Origin: Paenibacillaceae bacterium
GTDB taxonomy: Bacteria > Bacillota > Bacilli > Paenibacillales > YIM-B00363
Assembly (NCBI GenBank): GCA_018969805.1
Contig: JAGWXQ010000011.1
Coordinates: 1-14,479, forward strand
Reading direction: 5' to 3'
DNA length: 14,479 bases
The number at the start of each line of letters is the position of its first letter. Positions within the stretch are counted from its first letter, which is position 1. Under the pieces are notes generated by a model that was given only the letters and a program-made list of their open reading frames with translations, made no database searches and was not told where the DNA came from. Shown piece by piece: positions 6,675 through 13,875 of the stretch. Both the position numbers and the translations under genes were made by a program.

Positions 6675-7814
6675 TCATTGTGTAGACCGGTGTACCGCAG
6701 TGCGTACGATCGCCTGCACCGCATGCGCACTTGCGATCAGGTCGTCGATGCGGATGTGTTCCTGCGTCGTATGAATCGCTTCGTACCCGATGCCGAGATT
6801 GACCGTCGGAATGCCCATGTGGTTGAATACGTGGGCATCTGATCCACCTCCAGAAACGAACAATGCACTCTGGATGCCCATCGATGCAAACGCTTCTTTG
6901 GCAAGGACGACGACATCTTCGTCGTCTGCCAATACGTACGCTGCATACGGGATTTGTGCATCGACGGAGGCAGTTCCCCCCTCAAGTGCCGCTTCCTGCG
7001 CAAATACGGTGCGCATCGCATCCAAAACGGATTCGAGTTTGTGCGCATCGTGGCTTCGCGCTTCCGCATGGACGATGACATGATCGACGACGACGTTTGT
7101 CGGTCCACCGCCTTCGATGCGCCCGACGTTTGCGGTCGTCTGTGCGTCGATGCGTCCCCATGGCAAACGGGCAATTGCCCGTGCGGCGATCGTGATCGCA
7201 CTGACCCCGTCTTCTGGATGGCATCCGGCGTGTGCGGCAACACCGCGGATCGTGGCCACGATTTTTGCTTGGCTTGGGCCACCGATGCATACGCTGCCGA
7301 CACGCCCTTCGGAGTCGAGCGCAAACCCGTACGTCCCGTGCAGCATCGCGCGATCGAGTGCTTGCGCACCGATAAGTCCCCGCTCCTCACCGACCGTACA
7401 GACGAGCTGTACACGCCCGTGCCGTTCGCCATCTTCGATCATCGACGTCACTGCTTCGATCCATGCAGCGACACCCGCTTTGTCGTCGCTGCCGAGAATC
7501 GTCGTCCCATCGGAACGAATGATGTCGTCGTCCCCTACGATCGGCTGAATGCCCCGTCCCGGTGTGACCGTATCGAGGTGTACGGCAAACAGCAGCGTCG
7601 GGACGTGTTCGTATCCGGGTGTCGCATGCCACGTCGCAATGACGTTGCCCGCTTCGTGCCCTGTACGCTCTGCCGATTCGTCTTCGATCACATCCAGCCC
7701 AAGGCACCGAAACCGTCCACATACGTCGTCCACGATGTCGCGCTCGTATCCGCTTTCGCTGTCAATGCGCACAAGCGACACAAACGTGTCGATGATGCGC
7801 TCGCGTTGCACCAT
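6675..7814 (-). CDS. M20 family zinc peptidase (PepT/YqjE-like)
   Basis: This 379-residue metallopeptidase probably acts in the cytoplasm on short peptides. Expected di-zinc ligands and catalytic residues are all in place: His79 and Asp81 in VHLDTV, Asp110 in LGSDDKAG, Glu143 and Glu144 in VGEERG, Asp167 in ALDSEG and His348 in EAIHTTQEH. A dimerisation domain with GVAAHAGCHPEDG starts near 181. The overall pattern fits the PepT-like group of Bacilli (YqjE of B. subtilis, which also lies in the wider bkd region). ATG at 7814 is preferred because AGGGGGG lies 6 bases upstream; ATG at 7820 touches that site. The gene starts 15 bases after the E2 gene and so belongs to the bkd transcript. The true substrate is unknown. 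Confidence 0.9.
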   Translation of the reverse strand: MVQRERIIDTFVSLVRIDSESGYERDIVDDVCGRFRCLGLDVIEDESAERTGHEAGNVIATWHATPGYEHVPTLLFAVHLDTVTPGRGIQPIVGDDDIIRSDGTTILGSDDKAGVAAWIEAVTSMIEDGERHGRVQLVCTVGEERGLIGAQALDRAMLHGTYGFALDSEGRVGSVCIGGPSQAKIVATIRGVAAHAGCHPEDGVSAITIAARAIARLPWGRIDAQTTANVGRIEGGGPTNVVVDHVIVHAEARSHDAHKLESVLDAMRTVFAQEAALEGGTASVDAQIPYAAYVLADDEDVVVLAKEAFASMGIQSALFVSGGGSDAHVFNHMGIPTVNLGIGYEAIHTTQEHIRIDDLIASAHAVQAIVRTAVHRSTQ

Positions 7815-7829
7815 CGCCATCCCCCCTCA

Positions 7830-9065
7830 CTAATACACCGTTGTCGAACCATCATATGCTTCAAGATTTTCTTTTACGCGCTGCAAAAACCGTCCACATA
7901 TAACCCCATCAAGGATGCGATGATCGAGCGACAAACAGATGTTTACCATCGAACGCACCGCGATCATGTCATTGACGACGATCGGCCGTTTGACGATGGA
8001 TTCAAACGTGACGATCGCAGCTTGTGGGTAGTTGATGATCGGTTGCGACAAAATGGAACCAAACGAGCCGGTGTTGTTGACCGTAAACGTCCCTCCTGAG
8101 ACGTCGTGCAGTGCCAATTGCCCTTTTCGCGTCTTCCGTGCCAATTCATCGATTTCTCGTGCAATACCGGCGATGTTTTTTCGGTCCGCTTGTTTGATGA
8201 CGGGGGTCGCGACGCTGTCTTCTGTCCCGACTGCAAGCGATAAGTTGATGTCCCGCTTGACGATGATTTTATCGACCGCCCATACGGAGTTCATGATCGG
8301 ATAGTCTTTGATCGCCCGCACAACCGCCTTAATCATAAACGACAAATACGTCAAATTTACCCCTTCTTGACGCAAAAACTCATCTTTAAGCTTATTGCGC
8401 AACGCGACGAGCGACGTCACATCGACTTCGATCATCGTCCATGCATGGGGAATTTCTGCCACACTTTGCCGCATGCGCGACGCGATCACATTGCGTATCG
8501 GGGTGACATCGATAAAATATTCACTTTTGTCGCCGTGCTCCACTTCAATTTGTGGAATGCGCGGCTCTTCCGAAAGATGGATGCCGCTCGTACGTACCGT
8601 TGGATCGGTCGCCACTTTCGCAGGTGTCCCGTGCCCGATGCCCTGACGGGCATCCACCACTGGTCGTGCCGCAGCGTCACTTTGGGCGATGATCCGTTCG
8701 ACGTCCCGTCGGGTAATGCGCCCATCACGCCCACTACCGACGATCGATGCGAGCGGGACGTTGTGTTTGCGCACAAGATGACGGACAGCAGGAGACAGCC
8801 GCGCGTGTTTCGTATTTGGTGCGCGCAATACGCATAGTGTTGCACCGACAGGTGCCTCAGTTCCTTCGGCGACGCATAGTTCGACGACGACACCGGCGTA
8901 GGGGGACGGCATTTCGGTCGTCACTTTTTCCGTGACGAGCTCACACAAAGGGGCGTACTGCGCGATTTCTTCACCGATGCGCACGAGCCACTTCCCGACG
9001 GTCGCGGATACGAGGCTTTCTGCAAGATGCGGGACGACGACGACGTGTGTGCCCTCTGGCATCAT
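7830..9065 (-). CDS. bkdB: Branched-chain 2-oxo acid dehydrogenase E2 (lipoamide acyltransferase)
   Basis: E2 is the core of the complex; it carries the acyl group on lipoamide and passes it to CoA. The 411-residue product has three domains: a lipoyl domain (about 5-80) with the modified Lys47 in LVTEKVTTEMPSP, an E1/E3-binding domain (about 90-125) ending in GSGRDGRITRRDV, and the acyltransferase domain (from about 185) with His382 and Asp386 in the active-site motif DHRILDG. ATG at 9065 is chosen because AAAGGAGG lies just before it; the frame stays open to 9095. It follows bkdAB by 26 bases. The complete partner-binding domain matters because the linked E3 looks inactive. A pyruvate or acetoin complex E2 would look similar; the E1 subunits favour branched-chain substrates. 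Confidence 0.92.
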   Translation of the reverse strand: MMPEGTHVVVVPHLAESLVSATVGKWLVRIGEEIAQYAPLCELVTEKVTTEMPSPYAGVVVELCVAEGTEAPVGATLCVLRAPNTKHARLSPAVRHLVRKHNVPLASIVGSGRDGRITRRDVERIIAQSDAAARPVVDARQGIGHGTPAKVATDPTVRTSGIHLSEEPRIPQIEVEHGDKSEYFIDVTPIRNVIASRMRQSVAEIPHAWTMIEVDVTSLVALRNKLKDEFLRQEGVNLTYLSFMIKAVVRAIKDYPIMNSVWAVDKIIVKRDINLSLAVGTEDSVATPVIKQADRKNIAGIAREIDELARKTRKGQLALHDVSGGTFTVNNTGSFGSILSQPIINYPQAAIVTFESIVKRPIVVNDMIAVRSMVNICLSLDHRILDGVICGRFLQRVKENLEAYDGSTTVY

Positions 9066-9091
9066 GGTTCCTCCTTTGCTCGGGGGGCGCA

Positions 9092-10060
9092 TCACGCGCG
9101 TGCGAGCGTCATGATCGCACGGACGAGCATTTCTTCATTGATCAAAAACGCTTTTTCCAGCGTCGGGCTCATCGCGACAGCGTGGACGTCTGGTCCACAC
9201 ACACGGACGATCGGCGCGTCCAAGTCAAACAACGCGTGTTCACAAATCAGGGCCGCGATTTCTGCTCCGACACCACCCGTTTTGTTGTCCTCATGGACAA
9301 TCATTACTTTACCCGTATGGGATGCCGCTTCGACGATCGCTTCCGTGTCGAGTGGCTGCAGCGTGCGCACATCGAGCACGTGTACGGATACGCCGTCGCG
9401 CGCTGCGGCGATTTCGGCAGCCCGCAGCACGTCGTGCAGCACGACCCCGTACGTAATGACCGTTACATCGGTGCCGACGCGCTGTACGTTCGCTTGTCCG
9501 ATGCGCACTGGATCGGGAGAGAGCGATCCGCTGATCGACAAATAGCATTTTTTGTGTTCAAAATACAGCACCGGATCCGGATCGCGCACTGCAGCGACGA
9601 GCAGCGCATACGCATCGGCTGTGGTCGCCGGTGCGACAATTTTCAAACCCGGAGTGCCAAAAAACACCGATTCGGGACATTGAGAGTGGTACAGCGCGCC
9701 CCCGCCCGTCGCTCCATACGGCACGCGAATAACGAGCGGTGCTTCCCAATCGTTGTTGGATCGGTAGCGAATTTTCGCCGCTTCTGAAATGATTTGGTTT
9801 GTTGCTGGAAATATAAAGTCCGCAAACTGCATTTCTGCAATCGGCCGCATCCCGTGCATCGCCGCACCGATCGCCACGCCGACGATCGCAGACTCCGACA
9901 GCGGCGTGTCCAGTACACGCGCACTGCCAAACGCGTCGCGCAGCCCTTGTGTCGTATTGAGTACGCCGCCTTTGCCGACGTCTTCACCGAGCACAAACAC
10001 CCGTTCGTCGCGCGCCATTTCATCGTACATCGCTTGACGAATTGCTTCGATATACTTCAT
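9092..10060 (-). CDS. bkdAB: Branched-chain 2-oxo acid dehydrogenase E1 beta subunit
   Basis: E1 beta pairs with E1 alpha to form the thiamine-diphosphate enzyme that decarboxylates branched-chain 2-oxo acids from Val, Leu and Ile. In Bacilli the products prime branched-chain fatty acids. The 322-residue sequence has the expected VLGEDVGKGGV near the start, the LSESAIVG glutamate that activates the cofactor, FADFIFPATNQI, and PYGATGGGALYHSQ. Length is normal (about 327 in B. subtilis). Its ATG overlaps the bkdAA stop as ATGA, with GGAGG upstream, so the two subunits are translationally coupled. Confidence 0.94.
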   Translation of the reverse strand: MKYIEAIRQAMYDEMARDERVFVLGEDVGKGGVLNTTQGLRDAFGSARVLDTPLSESAIVGVAIGAAMHGMRPIAEMQFADFIFPATNQIISEAAKIRYRSNNDWEAPLVIRVPYGATGGGALYHSQCPESVFFGTPGLKIVAPATTADAYALLVAAVRDPDPVLYFEHKKCYLSISGSLSPDPVRIGQANVQRVGTDVTVITYGVVLHDVLRAAEIAAARDGVSVHVLDVRTLQPLDTEAIVEAASHTGKVMIVHEDNKTGGVGAEIAALICEHALFDLDAPIVRVCGPDVHAVAMSPTLEKAFLINEEMLVRAIMTLARA

Positions 10061-11055
10061 CGCTGCCCTCCTTCAGCGACGATATGGTCGCACAGCGTCG
10101 ATGCATCTGCATACGGAGCACGTTCGGCGTATTCGATCGCCTGCTTCAATGCATGTGCACACTGCGCGCGCAAAGCGTCTTCTTGCGCCATCGACCACAT
10201 CCCCGCCTCGATGCCGTATGCACGCATTGCGCTGCACCCGTCCCGCGCACGGTGTTGCTCGATTTCCTCGCGTGTGCGATACAGCAAATCGTTGTCCGCT
10301 GTCGAATGTGGCTGTATTCGATACACCATCGCCTCTATGAGCGTCGGCCCCTCACCCGCACGTGCGCGGTCTCGCGCCGTGCGCACCGCGTCGTACACGG
10401 CAAACGCATCGTTTCCATCGACGCGTACGCCGGTGAATCCGTATCCGTGGGCACGATCGACGATGCGCCCCGCCACTTGCCATCGCTCCGGTACCGAAAT
10501 TGCATACCGATTGTTTTGGCAAAAAAAAATGACCGGCAATTGGTGCACCCCTGCAAAATTGCACCCTTCGTGAAAATCGCCTTGGTTGCTCGATCCTTCG
10601 CCAAACGACACAAATGCAACCGCTTCCTCCCCGCGCAACCGTGCTGCGTACGCTGCACCGACAGCATGGGGAATTTGCGTCGCCACTGGGCTCGACCCCG
10701 TAAAAACACGCAATCGTTTGCAACCAAAGTGCCCGACCATTTGTCGCCCACCACTATTTGGATCGGCTGCTTTTAAAAAAAGCGACAACATGAGCTCATC
10801 GACCGACATCCCAAGCGCAATCATAAACGCATAATCGCGATAGTACGGGAAAAACAAATCCGTTTCGGTATTGAGCGCGCACGCTGCAGCTGCTTGCGCG
10901 GTCTCTTGTCCGATGCCCGATACGTGAAACGCCACTTTTCCTGAACGCTGCAATACGTGTGCCATCTCATCATACGTCCGCGCCCGCACGACCGTCTCGT
11001 AGCAACGCCGCCACAGTGCTTCCGTCCAACTTCCCGCTGCGTGCTGCGCCTCCAT
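10057..11055 (-). CDS. bkdAA: Branched-chain 2-oxo acid dehydrogenase E1 alpha subunit
   Basis: E1 alpha, 332 residues, binds thiamine diphosphate. The cofactor motif runs from GEGSSNQGDFHEG (152 onward) to the NN at 181-182; GEG in place of GDG is usual for the Bkd branch. FFPYYRDYAFMIALGMS and KAADPNSGGRQMVGHF are also typical of Bkd rather than of pyruvate dehydrogenase. The segment YRIQPHSTADND belongs to the E1 active-site loop. ATG at 11055 follows GGAGGAAAGGG closely; the frame is open to 11145, inside the E3 gene, but that start would break the family length. The gene begins 19 bases after the E3-like gene ends. Confidence 0.94.
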   Translation of the reverse strand: MEAQHAAGSWTEALWRRCYETVVRARTYDEMAHVLQRSGKVAFHVSGIGQETAQAAAACALNTETDLFFPYYRDYAFMIALGMSVDELMLSLFLKAADPNSGGRQMVGHFGCKRLRVFTGSSPVATQIPHAVGAAYAARLRGEEAVAFVSFGEGSSNQGDFHEGCNFAGVHQLPVIFFCQNNRYAISVPERWQVAGRIVDRAHGYGFTGVRVDGNDAFAVYDAVRTARDRARAGEGPTLIEAMVYRIQPHSTADNDLLYRTREEIEQHRARDGCSAMRAYGIEAGMWSMAQEDALRAQCAHALKQAIEYAERAPYADASTLCDHIVAEGGQR

Positions 11056-11074
11056 CCCTTTCCTCCCTCCGAGA

Positions 11075-12409
11075 TTACCGCGGCACGTCCCAATCCAACG
11101 TCCGTCCGGCGGTACGCCACACTTGTGCCAACGTCGGATGGGCATATATTGCCGATCCGACTTCCCACGCCGTCGCTTCTACGAGCAACGCAAGCGATGC
11201 GACGGCGATCGTCTCCGTCGCGTGCGTCCCGACCATATGCACACCGAGGACGACACGCGTATTGCGATCGATGACCATGCGCACGAGCGCATCGTCGTCG
11301 CCGATCATGCGCGCTTTGATGGATCCTCCGCGCACCGTGACGACATCGACTGCGCGTCCAAGAGCGCGTGCCTTCTCTTCCGTCCATCCGATCGCTGCGG
11401 CTTCTGGACGGCTGTACACACACAGGGGCACCATCGTCTCGTCAAACGGCTGATCGCGCATGCCACACAGCGCATCGACGGCGATGTCTGCCTGATGCAT
11501 GGCAGCATGCGCACTGTTTGTACCGACAGACGCACCGATTGCGTATATGTGCCTTTCTTGCGTCTGCATATGCGCATCAACGACGATCGTTCCGTTGTCC
11601 CGATCGATGGCGACGCGCGTATGCTCTAGACCCAAATGAGCGACGTCCGCATCAACACCGATCGCAATCAGGATCCGCTCTGCCTGGGGGGCAGCTGCGC
11701 GGTGCCCACAATACACGACCCCTTGATCGCAATGGGTCGCCGTCGCCATCGTCTGGATGCACACGCCTTGACGCTCCAGCTGCGCGTGTACTACGGCTGC
11801 GATTTGCGGATCGATGTCGGACAAAATGCGTGGTCCTTGCTCTAGCAGAGTCACAGAAGCACCACAATCGGCCATCATCGACGCCCACGCGACACCGCAC
11901 GCACCCGCTCCGACGATGGTCATCGATTGGGGCAATCGCTGCTGCGCGAGCAGCTGTCCCGGCGTACATACGACATCTCCATCGCATGGACTTCGCTCAA
12001 GCTGGCGTGGTCGTCCACGAACAGCAATGACGATGTGCTCCGCATACCGCGTCGATTGCACGTCATCCGATACGGCTACCGCCCCCGTCGATGGGGCAAA
12101 TATCGTCGGACGCACAAGCCGCGCTGTGCCGTGGATGACATCGACACCATGATCGCGCAGCATGCACAGCGTGTCCGCTGCACGATCGCGTACGCTGGAG
12201 CGAACCCGATCGACGAGCGCATCGACATGTACCGCTGCACACATGCGCGCAGCGTGGAGCATCGCGTGCCATGCCACGTCGTCCTCCAAGCATTCCGTCT
12301 GTGCATCGGCTATGAGTGCGACGCGCAAACCCCGATGGCGTGCACGCAAGGCAGCGGCGATGCCCCCTTCGTTGTGCCCCATCACGATGACATCGTATGT
12401 GTTGTCCAT
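11075..12409 (-). CDS. lpdV: Dihydrolipoamide dehydrogenase-like E3, probably catalytically inactive
   Basis: By position and overall pattern this is the E3 of the bkd operon: a FAD-domain start, an NAD-binding GAGACG (167-172) with LLEQGPRIL, and a C-terminal interface domain with HMVGTHATE and AHPTLAQ. However, key residues are missing. The FAD loop GxGxxG is GHNEGG (11-16). The redox disulfide CxxxxC is CLEDDV, so only Cys40 remains and position 45 is Val. The ATG segment reads AVRG (129-132). The FAD-binding GD near the C-terminal side is GA (Ala293). The catalytic His-Glu pair is His424 with Gln429. The 444-residue frame is uninterrupted (usual length about 470) with CGGAGG before its ATG. 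I infer a pseudoenzyme rather than a sequencing error, because the changes are scattered substitutions. The complex would need an E3 from elsewhere. Confidence 0.85.
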   Translation of the reverse strand: MDNTYDVIVMGHNEGGIAAALRARHRGLRVALIADAQTECLEDDVAWHAMLHAARMCAAVHVDALVDRVRSSVRDRAADTLCMLRDHGVDVIHGTARLVRPTIFAPSTGAVAVSDDVQSTRYAEHIVIAVRGRPRQLERSPCDGDVVCTPGQLLAQQRLPQSMTIVGAGACGVAWASMMADCGASVTLLEQGPRILSDIDPQIAAVVHAQLERQGVCIQTMATATHCDQGVVYCGHRAAAPQAERILIAIGVDADVAHLGLEHTRVAIDRDNGTIVVDAHMQTQERHIYAIGASVGTNSAHAAMHQADIAVDALCGMRDQPFDETMVPLCVYSRPEAAAIGWTEEKARALGRAVDVVTVRGGSIKARMIGDDDALVRMVIDRNTRVVLGVHMVGTHATETIAVASLALLVEATAWEVGSAIYAHPTLAQVWRTAGRTLDWDVPR

Positions 12410-12479
12410 GACGCCTCCGTTATGATCTTCTTACGTGACAATATCGTCCGTGCGTGCACAGCGATGCGCATCCGTGCGT

Positions 12480-12508
12480 TTGCCGACACCACAATCATCG
12501 CGTATACT
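12480..12508 (+). promoter_or_regulatory. Sigma-A promoter of the yqzF-like gene
   Basis: TTGCCG (12480-12485) and TATACT (12503-12508) are exactly 17 bases apart, a near-consensus vegetative promoter. The start near 12515 precedes GGAGGTG (12529-12535) and the ATG at 12542. It lies in the 132-base gap shared with the oppositely directed bkd operon, for which no equally good promoter is seen. Confidence 0.65.
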
Positions 12509-12541
12509 GAATGCGATGCAACATATGCGGAGGTGCGCACG

Positions 12542-12811
12542 ATGCTTGGCCGTTTTGTCGCTGTGTTGTTGCTCGTCATACCGGGCATTGCTGCCACGTA
12601 TGGATTTATCCTGATCAAACAAGCCGTGCTCCTCGGGCTCGGTCCAGCCCCGTTTCCATGGGGAAACATTGCCCTCGGTGCTGTGCTGTTCTTTGTAGGC
12701 ACTGCGTTTATTGGTGGATGGATTTTTTATCGCGACCGCAAACGCAATTATGTCGCCCCGCGCTTTCGCAAAAAACGTCCGCGACGAGACGCTACGCCAC
12801 GACGACCGTAG
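12542..12811 (+). CDS. yqzF: DUF2627 small membrane protein (YqzF-like)
   Basis: This 89-residue protein of unknown function has two membrane segments: about residues 3-30 (FVAVLLLVIPGIAATYGFILI) and 43-63 (ALGAVLFFVGTAFIGGWIF). The conserved features of YqzF/DUF2627 are the VIPGI motif, PFPWGNIALG and the RDRKRN sequence after the second segment. The C-terminus is a strongly basic tail likely to stay in the cytoplasm. It has a near-ideal promoter and ribosome site. In B. subtilis yqzF lies at the head of the bkd region, so the location agrees. Its last 20 bases overlap the convergent cupredoxin gene. Confidence 0.85.
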   Translation: MLGRFVAVLLLVIPGIAATYGFILIKQAVLLGLGPAPFPWGNIALGAVLFFVGTAFIGGWIFYRDRKRNYVAPRFRKKRPRRDATPRRP

Positions 12812-13175
12812 CGACCATCTCGGTATGTCCTTCCCCGCACAATACGATGCATTTGATCGTATACGTACCGGGTTGATCAAATGTCACTTCCTGCGACAGC
12901 GCATCCCCTTGCAGCTGCACGTCCAGCCCTTCGATTTCGATGCCGTGTATTCCTTGCTTGTTCACAAGTTGCACGGTGAGCGTCGATCCCGCTTTGACTT
13001 CATACGTCGATTGATCAAACGCAAAGTTGGACGCGACGATCGTCAGCGTATTTTTGTTTGCTTCCTCCGTTTCTTTTGCAGACGGCGGTATTTGGTACAG
13101 CAACACTCCGATTGCCAACGCAAACGCACCAAAAAAAACAACCGCCACAGCCCACTTCACGACGTTTTTCTGCAC
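12792..13175 (-). CDS. Membrane-anchored CuA-type cupredoxin (cytochrome oxidase subunit II-like)
   Basis: The 127-residue product has one N-terminal membrane anchor (about 7-28) and an extracytoplasmic cupredoxin domain. All side chains for a binuclear CuA centre are present: His77, Cys109, Cys113, His117 and Met120, in CxxxCGxxHxxM. The middle residue that is usually Glu in CxExC is Val111; in known CuA sites it contributes a main-chain oxygen, so copper binding could survive. The length is that of short subunit II proteins of ba3-type oxidases or of stand-alone CuA proteins. No subunit I gene is adjacent. It starts with GTG at 13175, 7 bases after GAGGGGG. Roles in electron transfer or in copper delivery are both possible. 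Confidence 0.82.
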   Translation of the reverse strand: MQKNVVKWAVAVVFFGAFALAIGVLLYQIPPSAKETEEANKNTLTIVASNFAFDQSTYEVKAGSTLTVQLVNKQGIHGIEIEGLDVQLQGDALSQEVTFDQPGTYTIKCIVLCGEGHTEMVATVVVA

Positions 13176-13208
13176 ACGACATCCCCCTCTTGGTCATCCT
13201 TATGCACA

Positions 13209-13568
13209 TCATACACCATCGATGCCCGCAACGCCAGCGTCCAACGCACAGTCCAAAGCGTCCCATATCGATCGGATCGCTGCGGCACACGCACCAAAAT
13301 CGCCCAACGCGCCCCGTGCCGCAGCGTACACCTGTACTTCCGTACCCCCACGATCGTTTTGTGCCGTAATCGTTACATCAATCCATCGTCCGCGCACGCG
13401 CGCAACGAGACTAAGCTCCCCAAGGTGTGCGACGGCACCAACCACATGCATGTGCGGATGGGCGTCGATGCGTTTGTGTGCGGCTTCTACAAACTGCTCT
13501 GGGCGCATCGAGACGGTGCGCGTGGCGTGCGCAGTAGAACACCACAGACGGCGCACTGCATCCCACAT
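13209..13568 (-). CDS. Small DUF1499-like protein of unknown function
   Basis: This 119-residue protein has no signal peptide or membrane segment and looks like a compact alpha/beta domain. The stretch VQVYAAARGALGDFG (about 78-92) followed by a helix ending IRSIWDAL recalls the DUF1499 signature, in which a strand with S.SR.G..D.G leads into the last helix. This is a weak, memory-based match. AAGGAGGG lies 8 bases before the ATG, which supports a real gene. The cupredoxin gene follows after 33 bases and may share its transcript. Upstream lies a 200-base structured region behind a sigma-A promoter, so it could be controlled by an RNA leader. Confidence 0.6.
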   Translation of the reverse strand: MWDAVRRLWCSTAHATRTVSMRPEQFVEAAHKRIDAHPHMHVVGAVAHLGELSLVARVRGRWIDVTITAQNDRGGTEVQVYAAARGALGDFGACAAAIRSIWDALDCALDAGVAGIDGV

Positions 13569-13592
13569 ACCGAATACCCTCCTTCAAACAAC

Positions 13593-13793
13593 ACAAATAA
13601 CCCGCACATGCCGTCTCGGAACTTGTTTCTGAACCTGCTCAGCAGGTGGGTGACCGCAGTACGTGCATGATCTCCCCCTAATCTTGCTGTACTGATGGGG
13701 GCACATCGATAGGCACGATACGATATAGATCTCCCTAGAAACAATCATGGTTCAAAACAATTGAACCGAGACGCACATCGCAGGCTCTTGTGT
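13593..13793 (-). ncRNA. Candidate structured RNA, 6S-like or long leader
   Basis: The gene-free stretch 13569-13875 holds a sigma-A promoter reading left and, after it, a long rod-shaped fold. Outer stem: 13766-13773 with 13612-13619, 8 perfect pairs. Second stem: 13749-13760 with 13623-13635, 12 pairs with one bulge. A large internal bubble follows, then an inner stem (GTATCGTGC with GCACGTAC, one bulge) and a tip closed by CCCCC/GGGGG (13697-13701 with 13674-13678). The second stem can be replaced by a local hairpin, 7 pairs, at 13749-13767. A U-rich run (TTATTTGTGTTGTTT) follows the outer stem. Length near 200 and the closing stem, bubble and apical stem resemble 6S RNA, but I cannot match the sequence. 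A riboswitch-like leader of the gene at 13568 is the main alternative. Confidence 0.45.
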
Positions 13794-13799
13794 ACGATG

Positions 13800-13828
13800 A
13801 GTATACACCATACGCGAGCACGTGTAAA
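13800..13828 (-). promoter_or_regulatory. Sigma-A promoter of the structured RNA
   Basis: On the minus strand TTTACA (13823-13828) and TATACT (13800-13805) are 17 bases apart, each one base from consensus. Transcription would begin near 13793, about 20 bases before the outer stem of the structured RNA. It lies 47 bases after the glnA stop, so this RNA has a promoter independent of glnA. Confidence 0.6.
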
Positions 13829-13875
13829 CAGGCAACAATTGGCGGGTTGTGCCGACACCAACTGTGCACCTTGGT

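Noticed and set aside
6954..8099. Long plus-strand open frame of 381 codons opposite the peptidase and E2 genes
   Set aside because: It is antisense to two genes with complete catalytic motifs, has no family resemblance and no ribosome site; a codon-bias shadow.
12410..12541. Sigma-54 (-24/-12) promoter for the bkd operon, as known in B. subtilis
   Set aside because: I looked for TGGCAC-N5-TTGC on the minus strand and found no acceptable match.
13644..13662. T-box-like AGGTGGGTGACCGCAG on the plus strand
   Set aside because: It differs from the conserved T-box sequence, and there is no plus-strand gene downstream to regulate; the good promoter reads the other strand.
12711..13670. 319-codon plus-strand frame across the cupredoxin and DUF1499-like genes
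   Set aside because: It crosses three better supported minus-strand elements and has no domain or ribosome site.
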